From NCBI RefSeq assembly GCF_008932295.1, contig NZ_WBWA01000009.1, positions 123,077 through 187,076 of the forward strand: a DNA stretch of 64,000 nucleotides, in the 5' to 3' direction. The notes beneath the pieces were generated by a model, which saw nothing but the letters and a program-made list of their open reading frames with translations, made no database searches and had not been told where the DNA came from. Positions 1 through 8,491 of the stretch are shown in pieces; the stretch's first letter is position 1, and the number at the start of each line of letters is the position of its first letter. Origin of the DNA: Brucella tritici. Lineage in GTDB: Bacteria > Pseudomonadota > Alphaproteobacteria > Rhizobiales > Rhizobiaceae. The position numbers and the translations under genes were made by a program.

Positions 1-384
1 TTCTTCATAGCGGTTATAGGTAACAACCTTCGCGCCATAGCCCCGCGTTGCGTCAAGCTTCGCGCGCGGCGCATCCTCAGGCATGATGATGGTCGCGCCA
101 ATGCCGAGCAATTTTGCTGCGAGCGCAATTGCCTGCGCGTGATTGCCGGACGAAAAAGCCAGCACACCTCGCGCCTTTTGCTCATCTGTAAACCGCGACA
201 GAGCATTGAAGGCACCACGAAACTTGAACGCACCGATGCGCTGGAAATTCTCGCATTTGAAAAAGAACTGCGCGCCGGTTTCGCGGTCGATAGTTGATGA
301 TGTGAACACCGGAGTATGGTGCGCGTAACCTTCGATCTGCTTTGCGGCCGAGATCACATCTTCATAAGTTGGAATCTGCTTCAT
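1..384 (-). CDS. Threonine/serine dehydratase-type PLP enzyme (C-terminal part beyond window)
   Basis: The first 128 residues of a fold-type II pyridoxal-phosphate enzyme of the threonine ammonia-lyase / serine racemase / hydroxyaspartate dehydratase group. The PLP lysine is K54 in FKFRGA and the phosphate-binding SSGNHAQ lies at residues 78-84. Such enzymes deaminate hydroxy amino acids to keto acids. The chosen ATG has a GAGG six bases upstream; a second in-frame ATG directly before it is possible. It lies 18 bp downstream of the LysE-type exporter and probably shares its transcript. The missing C-terminus would show whether an ACT regulatory domain is present (biosynthetic IlvA) or not (catabolic or racemase type); the short N-terminus fits the short catabolic forms. 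Family call is firm, exact substrate is not. Confidence 0.85.
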   Translation of the reverse strand, partial: MKQIPTYEDVISAAKQIEGYAHHTPVFTSSTIDRETGAQFFFKCENFQRIGAFKFRGAFNALSRFTDEQKARGVLAFSSGNHAQAIALAAKLLGIGATIIMPEDAPRAKLDATRGYGAKVVTYNRYEE

Positions 385-402
385 CATTCGCCTCTTCATT
401 CT

Positions 403-1002
403 CTATTTCAGCATCGGCCACAGGCTCAGAACGAGCAGCAAGGCCATGATAAGATTGAACCATTTCAATCGAACAGGATCGGAAAGCCAGTTGCGCAGCA
501 ATGTGCCAAATCCTGCCCAGACCGAAACGCTCGGCAAATTCACAATCGCGAATGCAGCGCTGACCAGAAGCACGGCGACATAATAGTTGTCGTGATTGGC
601 ATAGGTGGCAATTCCCGTGATCGCCATTACCCAAGCTTTCGGGTTGACCCACTGGAACGCCGCTGCCTGCAAAAAAGTCATAGGCTCGGCTTTATCGCGA
701 TGTTTTGCCTCTCCGATGGAACGCGACATGGCAATTTTCCAGGCGAGATAGAGCATATAAGCACCGCCCGCGAACTTCAGCGCGGCGTAGAATGACGGAA
801 CCGTCTCAATCAAAGCGCCGAGACCGAAACCAACCGCCAGCAGCAATATGAAAAACCCGACACCGATACCAAGCATATGCGGGATCGTACGGCGGAAACC
901 GAAATTTACGCCGGATGCCAGAAGCATCAGATTGTTTGGTCCCGGCGTAACGGATGACACGAAGGCGAAGACGAGAAGCGCCAGAAAAATTTCAACAGAC
1001 AT
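403..1002 (-). CDS. LysE/RhtB family amino acid exporter
   Basis: A 199-residue integral membrane protein with the family's N-terminal TPGPN signature (residues 20-24) after a first hydrophobic helix, and five to six hydrophobic segments, which matches the usual size of about 200 residues. The family exports amino acids such as lysine, threonine or homoserine across the inner membrane. The neighbouring PLP dehydratase on the same strand, only 18 bp downstream, suggests that both act on the same amino acid pool. Substrate cannot be read from the sequence. The gene lies just downstream of the ilvBN terminator, so it should have its own promoter in the 1003-1041 region, which I could not resolve. 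Confidence 0.88.
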   Translation of the reverse strand: MSVEIFLALLVFAFVSSVTPGPNNLMLLASGVNFGFRRTIPHMLGIGVGFFILLLAVGFGLGALIETVPSFYAALKFAGGAYMLYLAWKIAMSRSIGEAKHRDKAEPMTFLQAAAFQWVNPKAWVMAITGIATYANHDNYYVAVLLVSAAFAIVNLPSVSVWAGFGTLLRNWLSDPVRLKWFNLIMALLLVLSLWPMLK

Positions 1003-1041
1003 AGGACGGCCCCAATTTACGGGGACAAATTAGCTCAATAA

Positions 1042-1075
1042 AAAACCGGCACAATCGAAACATTGTGCCGGTTTT
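1042..1075 (-). terminator. Rho-independent terminator of ilvBN
   Basis: A 13-14 bp perfect stem (ACCGGCACAAT paired with ATTGTGCCGGT) with a 6-base loop. On the minus strand it is followed by a run of T. It sits 33 bp past the ilvN stop codon and separates ilvBN from the LysE-type gene. Confidence 0.9.
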
Positions 1076-1107
1076 CAAACATATTGTATCGATTTTGTCG
1101 GAAGCTT

Positions 1108-1680
1108 TTACATGCCTTCTGGACCGCGGTTCATGGCTGCGACACCGGTACGGCAGGTCTCAACCAGCCCGAGCGGTTTCATGATCGAGATAAACTGATC
1201 GATCTTGGCGGTCTTTCCGGTAATCTCCAGAATGAAGTGATCAGTCGTCGCATCAACCACCTTGGCCTTGAAAGCGTCGGCAAGGCGAAGCGTTTCGGCC
1301 CTTGCCTCACCTTTGCCAGCGACCTTCACCAGCGCCAGCTCACGCTCGACAGGACGATCGTGGCCGAGTTCAAAGGCGCGGTGGCTGAGATCGACAACGC
1401 GGTGAACCGGAACAATACGAGCCAGCTGGTGGCGGATCTGGTCGAGCACGTGCGGCGTGCCGCGCGTCACGATTGTAATGCGCGACAGGTGCTTTTCATG
1501 CTCGGTTTCCGAAACCGTCAGGCTTTCAATATTGTAGCCACGACCAGAGAAAAGGCCGATCACGCGGGCAAGGACGCCCGGTTCGTTGTCAACGAGTACG
1601 GCAAGCGTATGCGTTTCCGGCGTTTGGGTTTCGGCTGCAATGAAATAGGCCGATCCGGAAGCTAGGTTCTGTGCATTCAT
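1108..1680 (-). CDS. ilvN: Acetolactate synthase small (regulatory) subunit
   Basis: Regulatory subunit of acetohydroxyacid synthase, the first common enzyme of branched-chain amino acid synthesis; it binds valine and activates the catalytic subunit. It is 190 residues long, with an N-terminal ACT domain at about residues 24-98 (HTLAVLVDNEPGVLARV, then GRGYNIESL) and the small-subunit C-terminal domain at about 110-183. The length is typical of the alphaproteobacterial form. It follows ilvB by 17 bp on the same strand and ends just before a strong terminator, so ilvB-ilvN form an operon controlled by the upstream attenuator. Confidence 0.96.
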   Translation of the reverse strand: MNAQNLASGSAYFIAAETQTPETHTLAVLVDNEPGVLARVIGLFSGRGYNIESLTVSETEHEKHLSRITIVTRGTPHVLDQIRHQLARIVPVHRVVDLSHRAFELGHDRPVERELALVKVAGKGEARAETLRLADAFKAKVVDATTDHFILEITGKTAKIDQFISIMKPLGLVETCRTGVAAMNRGPEGM

Positions 1681-1697
1681 GATTTCTTTCCTCCGGA

Positions 1698-3521
1698 TCA
1701 GACGAGCGCGCGGCCCTTGGCATCAATGGCGTTGGCAACTGCCTCATCTGTTGCTTCATCAGGCAACAGCATTTCGTTATGTGCCTTGCCCGACGGGATC
1801 ATTGGGAAGCAGTTGGCGAGATTTGCCACGCGGCAGTCGAAGATAACCGGCTTGTCGATGTCGATCATTTCCTGAATGGCGGCATCGAGATTACCTGGCT
1901 TGTCACAGCGGATACCATGCGCGCCGTAGGCTTCGGCCAGCTTGACGAAATCCGGCATTGCCTCGGTATAGGAGTGCGACAAGCGGTTGCCATGCAGGAG
2001 CTGCTGCCATTGGCGCACCATGCCCATATACTGGTTGTTCAGGATGAAGATCTTGATCGGCGCATTATGCTGGATGGCAGCCGACATTTCCTGAATGCAC
2101 ATCTGGATCGAGGCATCGCCTGCAATGTCGATAACCAGCGCATCAGGGTGCGCGATCTGTACCCCGAGAGCCGCCGGCAGGCCGTAACCCATGGTGCCGA
2201 GACCGCCAGAGGTCAACCAGCGGTTCGGTTCCTCAAAACCATAGAACTGCGCAGCCCACATCTGGTGCTGGCCAACTTCCGTGGTGATGTAGGTCTTCCG
2301 ATCCTTGGTCAGTTCATAAAGCCGCTCAATTGCATATTGCGGCATGATGACGTCCTTGTTCGGCGCATAGGCGAGCGAATTGCGGGCACGCCAGCGATCG
2401 ATCTGCTCCCACCATGCACCGATTGCCTGCTTTTCCGGCTTCTTTTCAGAGGCACGGAACTGCCGAACGATATCTTCCAGAACATGCGCGACATCACCAA
2501 TGATCGGCACGTCGACACGCACGCTCTTGTTAATCGACGACGGGTCGATATCGATATGGATTTTCTTCGAGTTCGGAGAAAATGCGTTCAGACGTCCGGT
2601 GATGCGGTCATCGAAACGGGCACCGACGCACAGCATCACATCGCAATCATGCATGGTCATGTTGGCTTCGTAAGTGCCATGCATACCGAGCATGCCGAGC
2701 CAGTTCTTGCCGGAGGCTGGATAAGCGCCGAGACCCATCAGCGTGGATGTGATCGGGAAATTGCTGATCTCGACCAGCTCGCGCAGCAGACGGGAAGCTG
2801 CCGGGCCGGAATTGATCACGCCGCCGCCCGAATAGATGACGGGCTTCTTTGCATTAAGGAGCAGACGAACGGCATCCGAAATTGCCTGAGCATTGCCGTC
2901 GAGAACCGGACGGTAGCTGGTGCGCGGCGCGGTTTCCGGCGGCGTATAAATGCCCTTGGCGAACTGGATATCCTTCGGAATGTCAACCACAACGGGACCG
3001 GGACGACCGGTGGAAGCGACATGAAAGGCTTCGTGCAGGATGCGCGCCAGATCGTTGACGTCCTTCACCAGCCAGTTGTGCTTGGTGCAGGGGCGCGTGA
3101 TACCGATCGTGTCGCATTCCTGAAACGCATCGGAGCCAATCAGCGTTGTCGGAACCTGACCGGAGATGCAAACCAGCGGAATGGAGTCCATCAGGGCATC
3201 CTGCAGCGGCGTAACTGCATTGGTCGCACCTGGACCGGACGTAACAAGCATCACACCGACTTTGCCGGTCGAACGTGCATAGCCTTCCGCAGCGTGTCCT
3301 GCGCCCTGCTCATGCCGGACCAGAACGTGCTGAACCTTGTCCTGCTGGAACAACTCGTCATAGATCGGAAGCACGGCGCCGCCGGGATAACCGAAGATAC
3401 TCTCCACACCCTGATCGATCAAAGCCTGAATGACCATTTCAGCGCCGGTCATTTCGCGTGGATTGCTCGCTTCTTGCGTTTCTGCGGCGTTTGCGTCCGC
3501 CTCACGTTTACCTGCAGTCAT
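1698..3521 (-). CDS. ilvB: Acetolactate synthase large (catalytic) subunit
   Basis: Thiamine-diphosphate and FAD dependent enzyme that condenses two pyruvates to acetolactate, or pyruvate with 2-oxobutyrate, for valine, leucine and isoleucine synthesis. It has 607 residues. The catalytic glutamate is E71 in HEQGAGHAAEGYARSTGK; the ThDP/Mg motif starts with GDA at 468-470 and ends with NN at 495-496. The first 25 residues are a polar, low-complexity extension. GGGAAGAG lies just upstream of the ATG. The gene could equally be named ilvI. It is the first structural gene after an attenuator leader. Confidence 0.96.
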   Translation of the reverse strand: MTAGKREADANAAETQEASNPREMTGAEMVIQALIDQGVESIFGYPGGAVLPIYDELFQQDKVQHVLVRHEQGAGHAAEGYARSTGKVGVMLVTSGPGATNAVTPLQDALMDSIPLVCISGQVPTTLIGSDAFQECDTIGITRPCTKHNWLVKDVNDLARILHEAFHVASTGRPGPVVVDIPKDIQFAKGIYTPPETAPRTSYRPVLDGNAQAISDAVRLLLNAKKPVIYSGGGVINSGPAASRLLRELVEISNFPITSTLMGLGAYPASGKNWLGMLGMHGTYEANMTMHDCDVMLCVGARFDDRITGRLNAFSPNSKKIHIDIDPSSINKSVRVDVPIIGDVAHVLEDIVRQFRASEKKPEKQAIGAWWEQIDRWRARNSLAYAPNKDVIMPQYAIERLYELTKDRKTYITTEVGQHQMWAAQFYGFEEPNRWLTSGGLGTMGYGLPAALGVQIAHPDALVIDIAGDASIQMCIQEMSAAIQHNAPIKIFILNNQYMGMVRQWQQLLHGNRLSHSYTEAMPDFVKLAEAYGAHGIRCDKPGNLDAAIQEMIDIDKPVIFDCRVANLANCFPMIPSGKAHNEMLLPDEATDEAVANAIDAKGRALV

Positions 3522-3562
3522 TGTTCTCTTCCCGTCGTCTGCATTTTATTTCTGATTTGGAT

Positions 3563-3655
3563 AATAAAAAAGGCCCCCGAGGGAGCCTGTCTTTCGCGCA
3601 TGGGAGCTTTCGCCGGATGGTTACACCATCCTGCCCATGCGCGCCCGTACCACAA
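3563..3655 (-). promoter_or_regulatory. Transcription attenuator of ilvBN
   Basis: Read on the minus strand, the leader peptide gene runs into a long hairpin. Its arms GCGCATGGG and CCCATGCGC enclose a smaller perfect hairpin, GGATGG-TGTAA-CCATCC, which contains the leader stop codon. After this comes a terminator, GGCTCC-CTCG-GGGGCC followed by TTTTTT (3563-3587), about 40 bp before the ilvB start. The right arm of the first hairpin contains AGCTCCC, nearly identical to the left arm of the terminator (GGCTCCC). It could therefore compete for GGGGGC, giving the mutually exclusive folds expected of a ribosome-dependent attenuator. Folding was done by eye, not computed. Confidence 0.85.
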
Positions 3656-3674
3656 GAATAATAATCGTGTTCAT
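3621..3674 (-). CDS. ilvL: ilvBN leader peptide (17 residues)
   Basis: A short open frame reading MNTIIILVVRARMGRMV followed by TAA. Six successive codons specify Ile, Ile, Ile, Leu, Val, Val, the three end products of the pathway that the operon feeds. Ribosome stalling at these codons when any charged tRNA is short would cover the left arm of the next hairpin. There is no good ribosome binding site, and the best promoter guess places the transcript start within a few bases of the ATG. Translation may therefore begin on a nearly leaderless transcript, as described for some rhizobial leader peptides. Confidence 0.85.
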   Translation of the reverse strand: MNTIIILVVRARMGRMV

Positions 3675-3682
3675 GGTGGCGG

Positions 3683-3711
3683 ACACTAATAGCCGGATTT
3701 GGCGTCGTCAA
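3683..3711 (-). promoter_or_regulatory. Possible ilvBN promoter
   Basis: On the minus strand TTGACG (3711-3706) is followed after 17 bases by TAGTGT (3688-3683). The -35 is good and the -10 is poor. An alternative -10, TATTAG at 3691-3686, gives a 14-base spacer. Either would start the transcript close to the leader peptide ATG at 3674. Confidence 0.35.
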
Positions 3712-3836
3712 CGCATAAATACATCGCCTGCGATATTTTCTTAGGCTCACCTGCCCCAAACGATAACTTTATTTCAACGGAAGATTCTTATCCTGACGCG
3801 AAACCTCCTGTTGAGGACTGGGGCGGAGTGGGCAGC

Positions 3837-5714
3837 ATGAGCGAAATCGGGGACAGTTCCAACGCGCGAGAACAGGGCGAATATGTGCAGCGCAATCGTA
3901 CGGAAGGCCACGTCATCCAATGCGACGGCGAGAGCGCAATCGTCTCGGCATTGTCAGGTCCCTCTTCGGCAGCATCTGACGATTATTGGGCCGTAGGCCA
4001 GCTTATATCCATTCAGACCGGCAATAATCGCGTTGTAGGTCTCATCCGCAACGTGCTCGTTCCCGGAGATGTCTGGATACGCGGCGGTGACAACACGCTC
4101 CATATTCATGTCGAGTTTCTGGGCGAAGTTCGCATGCAACCGACCGGACAAACCACTTTCAACGGCGGCATTTCGCAATTTCCCCACCCTGGCGCTATTG
4201 CACATCGCATCCGTGCCACCGATCTTGCTGCCATTTATGCACAAACCGCTCACAGCAGCGTTTCAATCGGTGCGCTCACACAAGATGCAACCGTTCCCGC
4301 CTACATATCAGTCGATGATCTTATCTCCCGGCATTTTGCTATCGTCGGAACAACGGGCGTCGGCAAATCGAGCGCAGTCATGCTGCTGCTACGCCGGATC
4401 GTCGCCGAAAAGCCCAATCTGCGCGTACTCATCCTCGATCCACACAATGAGTTCGCGAGCGCATTTCCCGATCTGGCCGTGGCGGTCGATCAGACGAATA
4501 TCGAATTGCCATTCTGGATGCTACGGCTGGATGAATTTGCAGATGTGATCTTTCGCGGACGCGCGCCGAACCCTATGGAACTCGATATATTGCGTGATCT
4601 GGTCCAGCTTGCCCGTGAAAAAACGCAGGGCGCTGAACTGTCAGCCACGAAAACATTGCGACGACAGCTTGCCGACCGCCAGAGCGTCAGCGCCGACACG
4701 CCCATCGCCTATCGTTTGCTTGACCTGATATCCCTCATCGATGAGCGGATGGGACTTCTCGACAGCAAGGCGGAACGTCCCTATCTGCGCAGCCTCAAGG
4801 TTCGGCTGGAATCGATCTCTGCCGATCCCCGCTTCCGTTTCATGTTCGCCGTAACTGGTGGCCCGGAAACAATGCGGCAGGCCATTGGCCGGATTTTCCG
4901 CATACCGCAAAACGAAAAGCCCATCTGCACATTCCAGCTTGCAGGATTGCCGTCTGAAGTCGTCAATGCCGTTGCTTCCGTCTTGTGCCGTCTGGCATTC
5001 GATATCGCTCTTTCAAGCGAGGGCAGCCTGCAGACGCTCGTGATCTGTGAAGAAGCCCACCGTTATATTCCCGCCGACCGTGACGCCGGGTTCTGGCCGA
5101 CAAGACAAGCCATAGCGCGAATTGCCAAAGAAGGTCGGAAATACGGTTCCTATCTCGGAGTGATAAGCCAGCGCCCCGGTGAGCTTGATCCAACGATCCT
5201 GTCACAGTGCAATTCGATTTTTGCGATGCGGCTGGGTAATGAGCGCGATCAGGAAATCATCAGGGGGGCTATTCGTGGCGGTGCGCAAAGCATGGCTGGC
5301 TTTCTGTCATCAATCGCCAACCGCGAAGCGATAGCCTTTGGCGAAGCATTCTCGACACCGATGCGTCTGACATTCGAAACCATCCCGCCGCATCAGCTTC
5401 CCGGACGCAGCAAGAGCGAAAGTGCTCTTTCAAGCTGGCGCAGTGATGGCAAAATATCGCTCGACCGTATCGTTGAAAAGTTGCGAGCTTTTGAGAACAG
5501 TTCGCAGGCTGAACCAGTGGACCAGATCGGAGACGAGGATAATCTGTGGGGCAGCCCGGTCTCCACCAGTCGCCGGGACCAAATGCCCGCGGACGAAGCT
5601 TACCATCGCTCTTCATCGTTGAAGCCGCAAACATCCCTCAGCCTCGACACAAAACAGAGCATTGAGAAGATGGGCGAACTGGTGCGCAGCTTTCGCAAGG
5701 ACCACGAGCGTTAA
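3837..5714 (+). CDS. HerA-like ATP-binding protein (DUF87)
   Basis: A 626-residue P-loop ATPase of the HerA/FtsK superfamily, hexameric DNA translocases that in archaea work with the nuclease NurA. An N-terminal beta-barrel-like region (about 20-150) precedes the Walker A GTTGVGKS at 171-178 and Walker B LVICEEAH with EE at 405-406. A later SQRPGELDP...N segment resembles the family's sensor/arginine-finger region. I chose the ATG at 3837, which has GGAG eight bases upstream. Reading from 3699 would add 46 residues that overlap the ilv promoter. No NurA-like gene is adjacent, so its partner and role (DNA end processing or defence) are unknown. It is divergent from ilvBN and followed by a dispersed palindromic repeat. 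Confidence 0.85.
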   Translation: MSEIGDSSNAREQGEYVQRNRTEGHVIQCDGESAIVSALSGPSSAASDDYWAVGQLISIQTGNNRVVGLIRNVLVPGDVWIRGGDNTLHIHVEFLGEVRMQPTGQTTFNGGISQFPHPGAIAHRIRATDLAAIYAQTAHSSVSIGALTQDATVPAYISVDDLISRHFAIVGTTGVGKSSAVMLLLRRIVAEKPNLRVLILDPHNEFASAFPDLAVAVDQTNIELPFWMLRLDEFADVIFRGRAPNPMELDILRDLVQLAREKTQGAELSATKTLRRQLADRQSVSADTPIAYRLLDLISLIDERMGLLDSKAERPYLRSLKVRLESISADPRFRFMFAVTGGPETMRQAIGRIFRIPQNEKPICTFQLAGLPSEVVNAVASVLCRLAFDIALSSEGSLQTLVICEEAHRYIPADRDAGFWPTRQAIARIAKEGRKYGSYLGVISQRPGELDPTILSQCNSIFAMRLGNERDQEIIRGAIRGGAQSMAGFLSSIANREAIAFGEAFSTPMRLTFETIPPHQLPGRSKSESALSSWRSDGKISLDRIVEKLRAFENSSQAEPVDQIGDEDNLWGSPVSTSRRDQMPADEAYHRSSSLKPQTSLSLDTKQSIEKMGELVRSFRKDHER

Positions 5715-5715
5715 A

Positions 5716-5760
5716 GCATGTCTCCCAAAAATGGGAACCGGTTTTGGGATAAAGACATGT
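5716..5760. repeat. Dispersed palindromic repeat, copy 1
   Basis: An imperfect palindrome of about 45 bp. Its outer arms are CATGTCTCCCAAAA and TTTTGGGATAAAGACATG, with GGAACCGG in the middle. It sits directly after the HerA-like gene stop codon. Related copies occur near 33716, 43711 and 63672. This element type is common between genes in Brucella and related Rhizobiales. Confidence 0.75.
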
Positions 5761-5814
5761 ACGAAAACAAAAACTGAAAGCGCTCTATCTGAATATAATA
5801 AAATCCGACACGCT

Positions 5815-6606
5815 TTAGACGCAGACGCGGTTACGGCCCATGTTCTTTGCGGCATAGAGCATCTTGTCGGCGCGACGATAGAGGTCCTTCGAGTTCTCGC
5901 GCCGGTCCCATATGGCAAGGCCAATACTGACGGTGACGCCAAGCTTCTCATCGCCCAGATCGATTTCAAGCGTCGATATGGCCTTGCGGATACGATTGGC
6001 AAGCTTGATCATCAATTCCGCGTCCATATTCGGCGCAAGAACTGCAAACTCCTCGCCGCCAAGCCGGGCAACGACATCATGATACCGCGTATAGTCCTTC
6101 AGACACCGCGCCACTTCTTGCAGCACGATATCGCCAATGTCATGCCCATATGTATCGTTCACTGTCTTGAAATGATCGAGATCGATAATCATCAACCCCA
6201 CAGGGCGCTGAATTCGGTCGAACTGGACCAGATATTCCTTCAGCGCCTCATCGAAATACCGCCTGTTCTGCATGCCGGTCAGGCTATCCGTCAGCGCGGC
6301 ATGTTCGAGGGTCTGCGACCGTTCGGAGAGATCCTGCGTGATGACCTGCAGCTTGCCGCGGTCCTGCGCATCGGTACGGATTTGCGGATAGATCAGGAAT
6401 AGCCCGCAAGCGATAGTCGCAATCAGCACCCAGATTGTGACGTAACTCAACTGATCGAGCCTCGAAACCAGTTCCGATGCACTCACGTCAAGTGGCAATG
6501 TCTGCAATTGTCCAATGTCGACACGGGCTTGATATAGCAACAGCCCGATACCGAACATCAAAACAATCAGAATAAAAAATGCCCGCTCCGATTTATGAAA
6601 TCGCAT
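5815..6606 (-). CDS. Membrane-bound diguanylate cyclase (GGEEF)
   Basis: It makes the second messenger cyclic di-GMP from two GTP. The 263 residues comprise two transmembrane helices at about 9-25 and 56-74, bracketing a short periplasmic loop of about 30 residues, then a GGDEF domain from about residue 100. The active site is GGEEF at 183-187. The product-inhibition I-site RxxD (RYHD, 174-177) sits five residues before it, so feedback inhibition is expected. There is no EAL domain. The periplasmic loop is too short for a known sensor domain. It is monocistronic, between a dispersed repeat and miaA. Confidence 0.93.
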   Translation of the reverse strand: MRFHKSERAFFILIVLMFGIGLLLYQARVDIGQLQTLPLDVSASELVSRLDQLSYVTIWVLIATIACGLFLIYPQIRTDAQDRGKLQVITQDLSERSQTLEHAALTDSLTGMQNRRYFDEALKEYLVQFDRIQRPVGLMIIDLDHFKTVNDTYGHDIGDIVLQEVARCLKDYTRYHDVVARLGGEEFAVLAPNMDAELMIKLANRIRKAISTLEIDLGDEKLGVTVSIGLAIWDRRENSKDLYRRADKMLYAAKNMGRNRVCV

Positions 6607-6647
6607 AGTCCGCGCCCGCCTCTCCTGTTTCAGAGAGTGCCAGCGAG

Positions 6648-7574
6648 TTATTTCGTTGTCGTTAATCGAGCGAAGGCATCATCAGAATTTGCATTCACAC
6701 ACCAGCGATCATCGAGCTGATTTCGAAACCAGGTCGACTGACGCTTTGCATATTGCCGGGTGGCGATAACCGAACGTTCAATTGCTTCTTCCCGCGACAT
6801 CGAGCCTTGCAGAAATGCCGTGATCTCACGCACACCGATGGCCTTCATTGAGGGCAATGCCGGGTCGAGATCAAGCGTCAGCAACGCTTTGACTTCGTCA
6901 ATCGCGCCATTGTCCCACATCAGGGCAAAACGCCGGGCAATACGCTCTGAAAGCCATGCCCGGTCCGGCAGCAATACGATCTTGCGCGCGCTATCATCGT
7001 CTATCAGTGCCTGCCCTTTCGTCTGCTGCCAAGCAAGAAGCGACTTTCCGGTGCCTTCAAAAACTTCCAGCGCCCGAACGATGCGCTGGCTGTCGAAGGG
7101 TTGAAGGGTCGCGGCCATATCCGGGTCACGTTCGCTGAGAAGCCGGTGAAGAAGTTCCGGACCGTCCGTCTCCATACGTCCTCGCCAGTAGGCGCGAACA
7201 TCACCCGGTATCTCTGGCATCTGCGACAGTCCACCGAGCAGCGCTCTGAAATAAAGCCCCGTCCCCCCAACAAAGATTGGGGTCCTGTGCTTCATGGCAG
7301 GTTGAGATAGCAGGTCAGCCACATCATCCAGCCATCGTCCGGTCGAATAGGATATCGATGGGGCGACATGTCCATAGAGATGATGTTCGGCCGCAGCGAG
7401 ATCCGCTTTGTTCGGTCGTGCCGTCAGGAGATCAAGAACATCGTAAACCTGCATGGAATCGGTGTTCACGATGAAACCGCCAGTCTCACGCGCCATGCGA
7501 ATGGCAAGTGCCGACTTGCCGCTGGCCGTCGGGCCAGCTATCAGGATTGCATTCGTGACCGCACCCTCATTCAT
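6648..7574 (-). CDS. miaA: tRNA dimethylallyltransferase
   Basis: Adds a dimethylallyl group to N6 of A37 in tRNAs that read UNN codons. The P-loop GPTASGKS is at residues 14-21, and VNTDSMQVY with [15 protein letters not shown] are family motifs. It has 308 residues from the chosen ATG at 7574, which matches the family's usual length and N-terminus. The frame is open a further 81 bases upstream, but those would be antisense to serB and look non-native. The start lies only 17 bp from the divergent serB start, so the promoter must lie inside serB. Confidence 0.95.
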   Translation of the reverse strand: MNEGAVTNAILIAGPTASGKSALAIRMARETGGFIVNTDSMQVYDVLDLLTARPNKADLAAAEHHLYGHVAPSISYSTGRWLDDVADLLSQPAMKHRTPIFVGGTGLYFRALLGGLSQMPEIPGDVRAYWRGRMETDGPELLHRLLSERDPDMAATLQPFDSQRIVRALEVFEGTGKSLLAWQQTKGQALIDDDSARKIVLLPDRAWLSERIARRFALMWDNGAIDEVKALLTLDLDPALPSMKAIGVREITAFLQGSMSREEAIERSVIATRQYAKRQSTWFRNQLDDRWCVNANSDDAFARLTTTK

Positions 7575-7591
7575 CGCCGGAATTGTTCTCC

Positions 7592-8491
7592 ATGTCCCAA
7601 CAGGTTTCTCTCGTCGCCACTTTGATTGCCAATCCGGCCAAAGCATCGCTTGCATCAGCGCTTGGGATTAAAGCCTCAGCAGCGGTGAATGCAACCGGAC
7701 TCTATTGGCTGGCCGACAACATTGCCTGCGACATTGCACTTCCATCGGGGATCAGCAGTGAAGAAGCCGAAACTCTGCTGCGCCATTCGCTTGATGGCGC
7801 GCCGGTCGATGTGGTGGTGCAGGAACAGGAGCTCCGGCGCAAGAAAATTCTGATTGCCGACATGGATTCCACGATGATCCAGCAAGAGTGCATCGACGAA
7901 CTGGCAGAGGAAGCCGGACTGCGCGAGCATGTTGCGGCAATCACCGCACGCGCCATGAATGGTGAAATCGCTTTCGAACCGGCCTTGCGCGAGCGGGTGG
8001 CCTTGTTGAAAGGCCTGCCGCTCAATGTCATCGACAAGGTCATTTCAACCCGTATCACACTGATGCCCGGCGGGCCGGAACTCGTGCGCACTATGAGGAA
8101 GCATGGCGCTTACACAGCGCTTGTGTCCGGCGGTTTTACCTCATTTACCCAGCGTATCGCCGAAATGATCGGCTTCAACGAAGACCGAGCAAACAGGCTG
8201 ATCGACGATGGAAAGCATCTGACCGGCCTTGTCACAGAGCCAATTCTCGGTCGTGAAGCCAAGGTCGAGAAACTCGTGGAAATCGCCGAACGCCTCGGCC
8301 TTACACCGGACGATGCAATTGCGGTGGGCGATGGAGCGAACGATCTCGGCATGATCCAGCTTGCAGGCACTGGCGTCGCACTTCACGCGAAGCCGACCGT
8401 GGCAGCGCAGGCCAGAATGCGGGTTGACCATGGCGACCTGACCGCCCTCCTCTATATTCAGGGCTTTAGAAAGACGGATTTCGTTCAATGA
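7592..8491 (+). CDS. serB: Phosphoserine phosphatase
   Basis: HAD-superfamily enzyme for the last step of serine synthesis, hydrolysing O-phosphoserine. It has 299 residues. The first 80 form a small ACT-like N-terminal domain. The HAD motif I DMDST is at 90-94 (nucleophile D90, acid/base D92), followed by [11 protein letters not shown]. Motif [11 protein letters not shown] appears near the end. I chose ATG at 7592; a TTG nine bases upstream is an alternative. The stop codon overlaps the start of the GNAT gene (ATGA), so the two are translationally coupled. Confidence 0.95.
   Translation: MSQQVSLVATLIANPAKASLASALGIKASAAVNATGLYWLADNIACDIALPSGISSEEAETLLRHSLDGAPVDVVVQEQELRRKKILIADMDSTMIQQECIDELAEEAGLREHVAAITARAMNGEIAFEPALRERVALLKGLPLNVIDKVISTRITLMPGGPELVRTMRKHGAYTALVSGGFTSFTQRIAEMIGFNEDRANRLIDDGKHLTGLVTEPILGREAKVEKLVEIAERLGLTPDDAIAVGDGANDLGMIQLAGTGVALHAKPTVAAQARMRVDHGDLTALLYIQGFRKTDFVQ

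Noticed and set aside
1779..3689. Open frame of 636 codons on the plus strand opposite ilvB
   Set aside because: It is the antisense of a clear acetolactate synthase gene; the translation has no family features and the frame stays open because of the codon bias of ilvB.
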